From Orobanche coerulescens (lineage: Eukaryota; Streptophyta; Magnoliopsida; Lamiales; Orobanchaceae), in contig JAWKAU010000240.1 in the NCBI GenBank assembly GCA_033398695.1, positions 1 through 64,000 on the forward strand: a DNA stretch of 64,000 bases, written 5' to 3'. The position numbers were made by a program, and so were the translations under genes. Shown piece by piece: positions 1 through 10,700 of this stretch. The notes beneath the pieces are model-generated. The model ran no database searches, was not told where the DNA came from, and was given only the letters and a program-made list of their open reading frames with translations. Numbering within the stretch: the stretch's first letter is position 1; each line of letters opens with the position of its first letter.

Positions 1-495
1 AACAAATTTGATGGGTTTACAATAATGACCGATTGCACAAAAAAATTATATTAGAAAACATATGAATATTTATTTTCAATAAAATTAATTGATGCAAAAT
101 AAAAATATATCAACTCATTTATTGTTTACATAAAAAATAAATTATGATATTTATTTAATTATAATAACTAAAAATAATAAAACATACACTGCACACATAC
201 ATATATTAAGACTTAATCACATATTACTTTCGTTCCCAAAATTTGTTCCTACTTTTTTTCAGTATGTGCAGGAAATTTGTTCATGTAATGGACACTAATT
301 GACTTAACACTCCGCTAATGTGGTACGCTTTCTTGAATTATATTACACCTCATAATACACTCAATAAGTCTTTTATTAATATTACGCTAACATGATACTC
401 ATGTCGAAGACCATCAAAAATAAATTTAGAGATTGAGAAATTATTTTATAATAAAAGAATATCTTATGCGGTGCATCGCACCGGAGAACATCTAG
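1..495 (+). mobile_element. Helitron 3' end (5' end outside or not recognised)
   Basis: The segment ends in a pattern typical of plant Helitrons. A short GC-rich hairpin (arms CGGTGC at 469-474 and GCACCG at 478-483, loop ATC) is followed after eight bases by CTAG (492-495) and then T, as expected for a CTRR end inserted between A and T. The rest is AT-rich and shows no RepHel coding, so a non-autonomous copy is likely. I could not find a convincing TC 5' end in the window, so the start coordinate is only the window edge. Confidence 0.55.
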
Positions 496-1479
496 TATAC
501 AAGTATAATAGCGTTCTGAAGATGAAGTACCACACTAACCACCCATTATGTGTCTCATTCTCTTAATTTTGAATTTACATTTATCTAGAATCTTGGATCT
601 CATATCGATTTAAAATGGTACTTAAACGATGCATAACCTAAATAATCTGAAGTCAATGTCTTGAATTCCACCTCGATTAAAAATAGAACTCCACCAATGA
701 AGAACCTAATAAATACTTAGAATTCAATTGTATATTTTTCAACCCCATAGTTATTTCACACACAAACTTAAAGATTTTAGTTTATTGTGTTTAATTTGGC
801 CAATTATTAAGTTGGATAAATAAATAGTTTAATTTTTTAGTGAAAAATTAATTTGACCAATTATTAAATTTAAATTAATTCTATTTATTTAAAATTTGAA
901 TCTCTCATTTGTTTTATCTAGTAGTTTTCTTTAATTAAAAATTTTAGCTAGGCCAATATTAATAATATCAATTACTAAGTTAGCCAAATTAATTACTTTA
1001 GTTTTATTGGAGAATCTAATTCGACCATTATCGAACTTGTATTGATCGTATTTATCACAAAATTTTGAATACCAAATCAATCTTAAATTTGATTATGTAG
1101 ATTTTTATAAGTTTTAATAGATTTAGGTAATTAGTTCATATAATCAATGTGTATTTTACCATCATATTTCTAAGCAGATTAATTTGAGCAATTATCGAGT
1201 TGGTCAAATAAATAGTGTTATTTTAGTTGAAAATGTAATTTGACCAATCACTAGGTTGGCCAAATAAATATATTTGTTAAAAAAATTAATTTGACTAATT
1301 TACCGACGTTAATTTAAGTCCAAATTATAAAGTATAATAATTTGAGCGAATTTGAATATTTTTGAAGTGAGGCGTGACAATCAATTATTATAACAACTTA
1401 TATTTGATTATTTACATTTTTATATTTTAATAGATTTTGATAATTAGTGCATATAACTATATGGATTGGCGAGGGGAAC
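496..1479. repeat. AT-rich intergenic DNA with degenerate ~60-bp repeats
   Basis: No gene is visible. From about 780 to 1330 a loose motif recurs: TTAATTTGACCAATTATTAA, then GTTGGCCAAATAAATAG, then a T-rich stretch. Copies begin near 788, 850, 950, 1180 and 1240. A related copy lies at about 12090-12170, beyond the LARD insertion. It reads as an old, decayed tandem or dispersed repeat; its origin is unknown. Confidence 0.45.
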
Positions 1480-1518
1480 ATATACTAAATTTATTTTTAA
1501 TCGAATTTGAGACGGGTA
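1480..1518 (+). repeat. Partial unit of the ~125-bp background repeat, cut by the LARD
   Basis: This stretch (TTTTTAATCGAATTTGAGACGGG and neighbours) continues across the LARD insertion at 11585. It matches the repeat copies at 11660-11775, 27010-27092 and 42530-42690. The last five bases, GGGTA at 1514-1518, are the left target-site duplication of the LARD. Confidence 0.5.
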
Positions 1519-1754
1519 TGTAATATCCAGAATTTATATTACTATTATTTAATGTTATCCGAGTTATGTTGTACAGTGTGGAATCTGTACAGTATGGGTA
1601 AAATAATTGAAGGACCGAGACATCTGTATTTGTATAATTGTCGTACTTGGTCGACAATTGGATGTAAGAAGTATATGTATTCAGTATGCCGTATGTTCGT
1701 ATTCTGTATGTTGAGACGTTGGACAAGAATAGCTGAAAATGGCTAAGTGTAACA

Positions 1755-2255
1755 TTATTAGCGCACGCTAATAATCATGAGTAGCGCACGCTATCGTGCA
1801 GGTTTAGCGCACGCTACGGATATAAGATAACGCACGCTAATGCAGTCAGATCGGAAGGAATCTGCGTGTGGACCAGGCCACTTTCGACGCACGTTCTGAT
1901 AAGTCAACGAATGTTGTAATGTAGTGATAGCGCACGCTAATGTATGTTGATTAGCGCACGCTAACTGTATATCGGACAAAAAGGAATCTTATCCTCGTCA
2001 GCACTTTCGGCGTGTGGACCTGTCTTCGGGAGCATACAGACAAACGAGTCAACTATGAGTAGCGTACGCTAAGGTAGGACACTTGCGTACGCTAAATAGA
2101 GGCATTTACGTACGCCATTGCATGGGCATTGCGTACGTAAATCACTTCATGCAGTAAGACAGTTGCCTCTGGACTTCGATAGCGCACGCTAACAAAGACA
2201 GTTAGCGCACGCTAAGTGTGTAACGTACGTTAACTGAAGATGTTAGCGTACGTTA
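1755..2255. promoter_or_regulatory. Array of ~15 inverted-repeat motifs upstream of the TATA box (U3)
   Basis: By eye about fifteen copies of a 14-base motif with arms TTAGCG and CGCTAA around a two-base centre (CA, TA or TG) lie in 500 bp, with irregular spacing. Clear copies sit near 1760, 1782, 1804, 1928, 1951, 2180 and 2200, degenerate ones near 1828, 2058, 2081, 2107, 2130, 2223 and 2242. The array ends about 12 bp before a TATA box, so it most likely forms the U3 enhancer. The motif is CpG-rich in otherwise AT-rich DNA. Confidence 0.7.
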
Positions 2256-2265
2256 GTAATGTACA

Positions 2266-2277
2266 GTATATATATAA
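2266..2277 (+). promoter_or_regulatory. LARD LTR TATA box 1
   Basis: TATATATATAAG lies directly after the inverted-repeat array and before a pyrimidine-rich stretch (2290-2330) typical of a plant transcript leader. A possible 5' splice site, AGAG|GTAATTAC, follows at about 2455. The same order (array, TATA, pyrimidine-rich stretch, GGTAA) is seen in the solo LTR and in the LTR at 62503. Confidence 0.55.
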
Positions 2278-2838
2278 GTGCAGTTGGCCATTATTCGTCA
2301 TTTCCGTCCATTTCTTCATGTGAACCGATAGAGAGAGGTCTTAGAGAGAAGTTGAGGTTCCAAACACTTGAGTTGATCATTCCTAACAACATTTGAAGCT
2401 TGGAAGTGATTGAAAACGGATTCAAGCTTGGGATTCAATCCATTCCTTCAAAGAGGTAATTACTCTTCACTTTGGGATTTCATTTTGGATTGTATATGAT
2501 GTTCTTGAGTTGATGATCGTCATGTTTATGAGTTGATGAGTATGGTTATGAGATGGATTACTGAGTTATGCTGATAATATGGTTGATATGTGGATATTGA
2601 TATGATTCGTGTGGTTTTGAACGGTGTTGTTTTTCTTCAAGAGATATGTTGGTTAATATCTCCCTTCATTTCGGGTTTTTAATGTTGTTGTTATTGTTTA
2701 CTTCGTATGATGATGAACATGCAAGTGATTATGATTCTTGGTGTATATGATATGATTAAGAAGACTATATGTTGAAATGTTAGTGGAAATAAGATTTGGA
2801 CACTTGTTTGGAAAGTAATGTGTATAAGGGTCGACTTT

Positions 2839-2975
2839 GGAAAATCACCACCGATTCTTAAAAACTCCAAAAATTCTGAAACATGACAGTATAATAGAGC
2901 ATCGAGTTAGCTTTCTAATGGTTCAAACGGTGAGTTAATCGGAGTCCGGACGAGTGAGTTATGCTCAAAATGGCA
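2839..2975 (+). promoter_or_regulatory. LTR block shared by three gypsy families
   Basis: The block contains CTCCAAAAATTCTGAA, then GAGCATCGAGTTAGCTTTC, TGGTTCAAACGGTGAGT and AATCGGAGTCCGGACG. Very similar sequence occurs at 12771-12899 (solo LTR) and 62695-62820 (partial LTR), and in the LARD 3' LTR near 9020-9155. In every case it lies just upstream of inverted repeats and a TATA box. Its function is unknown; a conserved promoter element is the simplest reading. Confidence 0.55.
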
Positions 2976-3003
2976 AAAACTATACTGTTTGTATTCTGGG
3001 AAC

Positions 3004-3060
3004 AGGTAGCGCACGCTATTGATGAAGTTAGCGTACGCTAACATGCCTGGGCATATAAAA
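3004..3060 (+). promoter_or_regulatory. Second promoter-like unit in the LARD LTR
   Basis: Two more copies of the inverted repeat (GTAGCGCACGCTAT near 3006 and TTAGCGTACGCTAA near 3028) precede a TATA-like ATATAAAA at 3053-3060. A pyrimidine-rich stretch (3090-3150) and a GGTAATTGG donor-like site near 3246 follow. Together with the shared block upstream, this repeats the promoter layout seen at 12771-13057 in the solo LTR, so this LTR may carry two promoters. Confidence 0.45.
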
Positions 3061-4243
3061 ACGTAAAGCAGTCGGGAATTTCATTTCCCAACCCATCCTA
3101 CACGATCCCCTTTCGTCCCAAATCACCCAAACTCGGTTTTTAACCCCTAAACCTCAGCTTTTGAGTTGGTTTATCAAGTGATAACATCTAGGAAAGCTTG
3201 GAACAAGGATTATAACATCATTATTAATTCTTTCGCCGGATTGAAGGTAATTGGCTTGAACTCTAATATTTTGGGATGTTTGAGATTCTTGATATATTTT
3301 GGTGGTTTAGTTCGTATCGATGGCTAGAATCATGTAATGTTGAAGGATATATATGTTTGTGATTATGTTCTTCGTGTTATTGATGTGGTTGGTGTTTGTT
3401 GATTGATGATTCGAATATACCTTTGAATTCCGCCTTCAAGGTGTTTGATTGAAGTTTTGAAAGAGAAATTGATTGGAATATTTCGGTTAAGTTTGTATAC
3501 TCGCCTTATAGAATCGATATGTGGGCTTTGTGGAATCATGGAAATGAATTCGTAATTGTTTGAGTTAGATTGTTCGGACTTGTGTTTAATCGAGATATTT
3601 TGGAATCGTTGGGTTTGTGGATTAGTTATATCGATTGTTGATTGTTATCGAATGTATGTTAAATCGATTATTGTAATAGGTTGAGATTATTGATCGATGT
3701 TTAGAACCATGCTTTGCGGTCGTATTCAAGAATGTTCGTAGATTGCTTTGATCAGGGCCGAGGGACATGTAGACGACGGCAAGGAATTGGTAACGGCTTC
3801 ATTGGTATCGAGGTAAGTTATTACTTGCTCAGTTTATAATATTTAATGAATAGTTTCAGTTTCATTCGTTTATAATTCGTATAACAATGTTTATAAATCG
3901 TAATCACAGGAGATTTGAGATTATAGGTTGTATTTGAGTTTTGGGAAATTAAATCATAATGTATATGATTTACATTCTTGTTGGCATACTTGGTATCGAG
4001 GATACATCATGGTATAGACAAAGGCGTGAATTATTTACCACCCGTGACATTTCGGATCGTCGAATATTCAGAATAATGGTTCGTGATGGTCTGGACATCG
4101 AGATTGCTCTCGAAGGACTCGGGGCAAGTACTCTAATCATTTTTGTCATTTCATGTCGATCATGTTGTGATACATGCGTGTATCGTTGTTGTCATGCATT
4201 GTGTATCATTGTTATATGCATTTGTGCATTGTTGTTGTATGTC

Positions 4244-4360
4244 CACCTCGGGTTGGTTCGACGGGATCATCGGGGGATCTATGCTAGCGTGCGCTGGATC
4301 AACGGACGGGTTTTCCACCTCGGGTTGGTCTGACGGGATCATCGGGGGATCTAGGCAGTG
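4244..4360 (+). repeat. Tandem GACGGGATCATCGGGG module in the LTR
   Basis: Two copies of a ~70-bp unit, each with CCACCTCGGGTTGGT, then GACGGGATCATCGGGGGATC, then a GCTGGATCA stretch. Matching modules lie at 10420-10536 (other LARD LTR), 26210-26260 (solo LTR, one diverged copy), 27571-27748, 34743-34920, 46325-46452, 53603-53738 (inverse strand) and 63794-64000. It lies well downstream of the TATA box, so it would be part of the RNA (R/U5 leader). Confidence 0.6.
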
Positions 4361-5413
4361 AATGCTGGATCATCGGATTGCCATGTATTGTTGTTGTGCA
4401 TATGTATATTATAGGTTTGCCATAAGTATACATTGTCGTTATTGTTGTGATCATATTGACGTTGTCATATGAGTATGCATTTGTAGGTCTTGTGTTAGGA
4501 CCATGTCCGTATGTTATGTTGATCTGATCTCGGATTAGACTGACGTGATTGTCATGGTATTTCGTAATCTTGAGGTATGTTCCATATTTCTTTGGTACTT
4601 GTCTTTGATGGACAATCGATTATCGTATTGGAATTGTCGATGTTATCCGATGGATTGAATTGGCCAGAGTTGGTATAATTTCCGTATCGCGAGTTATGAT
4701 CATGTTTTGAGAACCTTGGGTATTGTTGAGATCCCATACAGATATTTCGGTATTATCTTAATGTGTTGTTAAGGATACGAATCGTGGATTCTCGTAAAGT
4801 TACGACGGTAAGATTACATTGGTCGTATTCTTACTTAGTATTTCCATTGATATGTAATTATTGACGAGATGTGATGGTTATCATTTCTGGATATTATGTC
4901 TGACCCCGTCGTGGGATTTCTTTTTAGGTTCTTGGATTATCAAGCTTGTAGCGGTCGCGGGGAGATGAACTTCCCAGAGGATACTGGCAAGGGCATGTAT
5001 TTGTGTTTTGAGTTTATGATCAGTTGTTGTATTCCGCTGCTAGAGTATTTTAATTGTTTGTCTTTATCCGCTGCGTGAGTATTTTTAAATGACCTTTTTG
5101 GTATCCAGTAACTTAGGTTACTTTGGCAATCATTTTCTAAATCTATTCTGTCGGTACGTGTAAGCGATAGCTTAACGTATGTTTTTAAACTGTTGAGTTT
5201 TGGCATTTTGGGCCTTGTGGTTTCAAATGAGTTTTTACGACGGTTTGATAAATGAGCTTTATAAATCTTCGAATGTTTTTAATAGATAATACCGTCGTTA
5301 GCCTCTTGGGCGTTTGTAAATGTTTTCGAAAATTTCCTTCAGCCTTGTGGGTTCCATCTCGGGGCCCACGGCGCTGTAATATTCCCGGTCGGATCTGGGG
5401 GTGTTACAGAATA

Positions 5414-5425
5414 TGGTATCGGAGC
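5414..5425 (+). other. Primer-binding site, initiator Met tRNA type
   Basis: TGGTATCGGAGC starts five bases after the 5' LTR. It matches the plant consensus TGGTATCAGAGC, complementary to the 3' end of initiator methionine tRNA, with one difference. The identical sequence is used by the two coding gypsy elements in this window. Confidence 0.8.
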
Positions 5426-5513
5426 TTAGGTTGAGAAAACCTAGGCAGTCGGGTCGAGTTGGGTCGTGTTTCTGTCGCGTCATTTGAGTTGTCGATTGAA
5501 AAATATTGGAGCC

Positions 5514-5616
5514 GTGAGTTTTTGTTGTTCACTCGGGCTTATGCGTTGTGCAATTTGCCAGTGTAGTACTGGTCTTGTTATAAACTTTTCCAAATATTAT
5601 TAACGTGTTTCTTCAG
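5514..5616 (+). other. Possible leader intron in LARD
   Basis: GTGAGT at 5514 and a pyrimidine-rich TTTCTTCAG ending at 5616 bound a T-rich stretch of 103 nt. The two coding Tekay elements have GT...AG candidates of 111 nt (34025-34135) and 102 nt (52825-52926) at the matching place, just before the gag start. Splicing is inferred from sequence only. Confidence 0.35.
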
Positions 5617-7670
5617 ATAGAGCTGTGTTGTTTTCTCGAGTTGAACTGAGTTGCAAAATGTGTGTTTTGAAAATCTCTGTGTCGAATATTTTCTTGAGTC
5701 GAGACATGTGCTAGTATCACGGGGAATCGTCGGCTTCACGATCTATAAGTACTGGACTTTTGAATTGCATTGAGATTTATTGTCGTTCTAAGTTGATATG
5801 TTCTGAGGTTCAGAAAGATATTATGCGTTACAGTATAAGATGACAGAGTTGGGACATGATTGATGATCTTGAGAAGTTATGATTTTGGAAATAAATATGT
5901 CGATTAAGTTTTGGAACAGAGCTGTGCATTTGGGAGAAATATTGTGGATTGTTCAGGAAAACATGTAGTCATGTTAGTTCATTTTGAGATATATGAACTG
6001 TTTTTGAGCATTTGAAAATGATACTTTTCAAAATGAATGTTTTACGGATGTTTTATCAGAATGATTTTGGGCCGAGACCCAATAGATTTTTGAAATTGTT
6101 TTATAACTCAGGACTTGGGGTCCGAAAAAAAGAGTTTCCTACTTTTTAAACTTCTTATAATGCGGAACGAGATACGGGCTGAGACCCTAATATTTCAAAA
6201 GACTTTTCTGTTTTCTTAAAAACTCCCAAGACTTGTAAAACACTTTATCAATCGTTTATCTATGTCGTTCCTGCCTTTCGGGGTTCTGGATTACTTGTTC
6301 AAAAGAAACTTCTCGGGAAGTCTTTCGTTGTGTTGATTTGTTTCAATGCATTGTCATAGCATAATTGAGGTGATCCAGGATGGAAAATGATTGACGTTGC
6401 GAGTCATATGTGGAAAAAGAGTTTTTAGTCGGAGTTTATATATTGAAAATTTTGGAACTCTATCATATGGTCTTCCGATAGAATATCAGTGGATATTGGT
6501 GACGAGCCGAATTGGTATACAGGAGTATGGATGTGGTTAATCATCTGCATAATTTCATTTTATTTAATCATGCGTATTCGAAAAGAATTATTATCGAATA
6601 CTGGGCACCAGAGAGCCGATTTAATTTTTCGGAAATTGATTTCGTGGACTTACGAAAATTTATGTTTTGAGTTTTGAAATTTTTGAAAGAACTTTCGGAA
6701 ATTTATCTTTTGACGAGACTATATGATTTCAAACTGGTTTTGAAAATATGATCGATATAAATAGGCATTTAGTGCATAATGCATATCATGATGGAGTTAT
6801 GAATGTGACTCACGAACTGGATAAGGCATCACTACGGTACGATGAATAAAGATTTGAACTTCAGTATGGTAGTTGGTTATCTAGGGATGATCGGTTGATT
6901 GATCGGATAAGAAGAATATGCTACAGGATGTAGAATTCATGCACATGATGTAATTTTGGAACTGTGGGTTTTGTGAAACTGAGACATTGGAGATGGTGAC
7001 CCCATGCTGGTTGCTCTGAATATTGAGTGGCCGTTCCCACTCCATGTAGGATTGGATATGTTCGCCAGTCGGGTATGTTTATTAAGATCTACTGTACGTG
7101 ATTGGTGTGTCATTTTGAGAATGTTATTCTTTCGTATATCTGTTTCCGTGGTTCTGTGTTGACCATGTTGGAGCTTACCATGTGAAAGTATTCTCGAAGT
7201 GTGTTTTGACCTTTGGATGGTCGAATTAGAGTTTATCATGTCGATGATATTCTTGGCTAATTTGTTGATTGATCATCGTTAATGATCATATGAGCGTTCG
7301 GACGTTATGTCGATATTTCGGGGTCTGTTGTCATTGTTTTGGACAGTTGTTTCACAGTTGTATCGTGTATTATTGAATTGTATCCGGATTGGGATTTGAT
7401 TGTGCGATCAGGCAGACAAGATCTGACACGGATAGATTATTTCGTCTGACGATAATATATCTGGTTGGGACTTATGGAATTGTTATTGTAAGCGTGTTGA
7501 GACTTTTCACTAAAGTCACTTGCTAGTATCTCAGGAGATCGTCGACTTGGCGCATATGTAAGTATGCTATTTTGGTTATTCGGTAATAATGATGATTCAT
7601 CGTTGTCGTGATTATTTCGGGATATTTTGGTTGAACGGTTTATTTGTTTTTATGACGGATTGCAAGTTTC

Positions 7671-7701
7671 GAGGACGAAACTTATTTTAAGTGGTGTAGT
7701 A
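7671..7701 (+). other. LARD polypurine-like tract
   Basis: GAGGACGAAACTTATTTTAA followed by GTGGTGTAGTA abuts the 3' LTR. Coding Tekay elements here have GGACGAAACTT-TTTTTAAAGGAGGAAGGA and a similar form at the same place. The purine run is degenerate in the LARD. Confidence 0.55.
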
Positions 7702-10700
7702 TGTAATATCTGGAATTTATATTACTATTGTTTAATGTTATCCGAGTTATGTTGTACAGCGTGGAATTTGTACAGTATGGGTAAAATAATTGAAGGACCG
7801 AGACATCTGTATTTGTATAATTGTCGTACTTGGTCGACAATTGGATGTAATAAGTATATGTATTCAGTATGCCGTATGTTCGTATTCTGTATGTTGAGAC
7901 GTTGGACAAGAATAGCTGAAAATGGCTAAGTGTAACATTATTAGCGCACGCTAATAATCATGAGTAGCGCACGCTATCGCGGTGTTTAGCGACGCTACGG
8001 ATATAAGATAACGCACGCTAATGCAGTCAGATCGGAAGGAATCTGCGTGTGGACCAGGCCACTTTCGACGCACGTTCTGATAAGTCAACGGATGTTGTAA
8101 TGTAGTGATAGCGCACGCTAATGTATATTGATTAGCGCACGCTAACTGTATATCGGACAAAAAGGAATCTTATCCTCGTCAGCACTTTCGGCGTGTGGAC
8201 CTGTCTTCGGGAGCATACAGACAAACGAGTCAACTATGAGTAGCGCACGCTAAGGCAGGACACTTGCGTACGCTAAATAGAGGCATTTACGTACGCTATT
8301 GCATGGGCATTGCGTACGTAAATCACTTCATGCAGTAAGACAGTTGCCTCTGGACTTCGATAGCGCACGCTAACAAAGACAGTTAGCGCACGCTAAGTGT
8401 GTAACGACGTTAATCAAGATGTTAGCGTCGTTAGTAATGTCTGATATATATATAAGTGCAATGGCCATTATTCGTCATTTCCGTCCATTTCTTCATGTGA
8501 ACCGATAGAGAGAGGTCTTAGAGAAAAGTTGAGGTTCCAAACACTTGAGTTGATCATTCCTAACAACATTTGAAGCTTGGAAGTGATTGAAAACGGATTC
8601 AACCTTGGGATTCAATCCATTCCTTCAAAGAGGTAATTACTCTTCACTTTGGGATTTCATTTTGGATTGTATATGATGTTCTTGAGTTGATGATCGTCAT
8701 GTTTATGAGTTGATGAGTATGGTTATGAGATGGATTACTGAGTTATGTTGATAATATGGTTGATATGTGGATATTGATATGATTCGTGTGGTTTTGAACG
8801 GTGTTGTTTTTCTTCAAGAGATATGTTGGTTAATATCTCCCTTCATTTCGGGTTTTTAATGTTGTTGTTATTGTTTACTTCGTATGATGATGAACATGCA
8901 AGTGATTATGATTCTTGGTGTATATGATATGATTAAGAAGACTATATGTTGAAATGTTAGTGGAAATAAGATTTGGACACTTGTTTGGAAAGTAATGTGT
9001 ATAAGGGTCGACTTTGGAAAATCACCACCGATTCTTGAAAACTCCAAAAATTCTGAAACATAACAGTATAATAGAGCATCGAGTTAGCTTTCTAATGGTT
9101 CAAACGGTGAGTTAATCGGAGTCCGAATGAGTGAGTTATGCTCAAAATGGCAAAAACTATACTGTTTGTATTCTGGGAACAGGTAGCGCACGCTATTGAT
9201 GAAGTTAGCGTACGCTAACATGCCTGGGCGTATAAAAACGTAAAGCAGTCGGGAATTTCATTTCCCAACCCATCCTACACGATCCCCTTTCGTCCCTAAT
9301 CACCCAAACTCGGTTTTTAACCCCTAAACCTCAGCTTTGAGTTGGTTTATCAAGTGATAACATCTAGGAAAGCTTGGAACAAGGATTATAACATCATTAT
9401 TGATTCTTTCGCCGGATTGAAGGTAATTGGCTTGAACTCTAATATTTTGGGATGTTTGTGATTCTTGATATATTTTGGTGGTTTAGTTCGTATCGATGGC
9501 TAGAATCATGTAATGTTGAAGGATATATATGTTTGTGATTATGTTCTTCGTGTTCTTGATGTGGTTGGTGTTTGTTGATTGATGATTTGAATAAACCTTT
9601 GAATTCCGCCTTCAAGGTGTTTGATTGAAGTTTTGAAAGAGAAATTGATTGGAATATTTCGGTTAAGTTTGTATACTCGCCTTATAGAATCGATATGTGG
9701 GCTTTGTGGAATCATGGAAATGAATTCGTAATTGTTTGAGTTAGATTGTTCGGACTTGTGTTTAATCGAGATATTTTGGAATCGTTGGGTTTGTGGATTA
9801 GTTATATCGATTGTTGATTGTTATCGAATGTATGTTAAATCGATTATTGTAATAGGTTGAGATTATTGATCGATGTTTAGAACCATGCTTTGCGGTCGTA
9901 TTCAAGAATGTTTGTAGATTGCTTTGATCAGGGCCGAGGGACATGTAGACGACGGCAAGGAATTGGTAACGGCTTCATTGGTATCGAGGCAAGTTATTAC
10001 TTGCTCAGTTTATAATATTTAATGAATAGTTTCAGTTTCATTCGTTTATAATTCGTATAACAATGTTTATAAATCGTAATCACAGGAGATTTGAGATTAT
10101 AGGTTGTATTTGAGTTTTGGGAAATTAAATCATAATGTATATGATTTACATTCTTGTTGGCATACTTGGTATCGAGGATACATCATGGTATAGACAAAGG
10201 CGTGAATTATTTACCACCCGTGACATTTCGGATCGTCGAATATTCAGAATAATGGTTCGTGATGGTCTAGACATCGAGATTGCTCTCGAAGGACTCGGGG
10301 CAAGTACTCTAATCATTTTTGTCATTTCATGTCGATCATGTTGTGATACATGCGTGTATCATTGTTGTCATGCATTGTGTATCATTGTTATATGCATTTG
10401 TGCATTGTTGTTGTATGTCCACCTCGAGTTGGTTCGACGGGATCATCGGGGGATCTATGCTAGCGTGCGCTGGATCAACGGACGGGTTTTCCACCTCGGG
10501 TTGGTCTGACGGGATCATCGGGGGATCTAGGCAGTGAATGCTGGATCATCGGATTGCCATGTATTGTTGTTGTGCATATGTATATTATGGGTTTGCCATA
10601 AGTATACATTGTCGTTATTGTTGTGATCATATTGACGTTGTCATATGAGTATGCATTTGTAGGTCTTGTGTTAGGACCATGTCCGTATGTTATGTTGATC

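Larger units (their letters stand above)
1519..5408 (+). repeat. LARD 5' LTR (3890 bp)
   Basis: Starts TGTAATATCC and ends GGTGTTACA. It contains, in order: an array of TTAGCGCACGCTAA-like inverted repeats, a TATA box, a block shared with other LTRs here, a second small repeat pair with its own TATA box, a GAGGTAAGT motif, a tandem GACGGGATCATCGGGG module, and the terminal GGCGCTGTAATATTC block. Small open frames inside it (for example 3959-4333) are repeated in the other LTR and resemble no protein. Confidence 0.9.
5409..7701 (+). other. LARD internal domain, non-coding
   Basis: About 2.3 kb without any frame resembling gag, protease, reverse transcriptase or integrase. The first ~70 bases match the leader of the gypsy element at 27093. 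A ~60-base internal repeat is visible: GCTAGTATCACGGGGAATCGTCGGCTT near 5711 resembles GCTAGTATCTCAGGAGATCGTCGACTT near 7532. The rest is unassigned and may serve packaging or be filler. Confidence 0.6.

Noticed and set aside
1755..2255. CRISPR-like array of short palindromic repeats
   Set aside because: Spacing is irregular (about 10-110 bp), repeats are only 14 bases and degenerate, there are no cas genes, and the context is a plant LTR promoter.
3959..4333. 124-residue open frame repeated at 10135-10509
   Set aside because: It lies inside both LARD LTRs, overlaps the tandem GACGGGATCATC module, resembles no known family, and is duplicated only because the LTR is.
6937..7239. 100-residue minus-strand frame in the LARD interior as a gag remnant
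   Set aside because: No gag, zinc knuckle or pol motif can be seen. It is a single uninterrupted frame of ordinary chance length.
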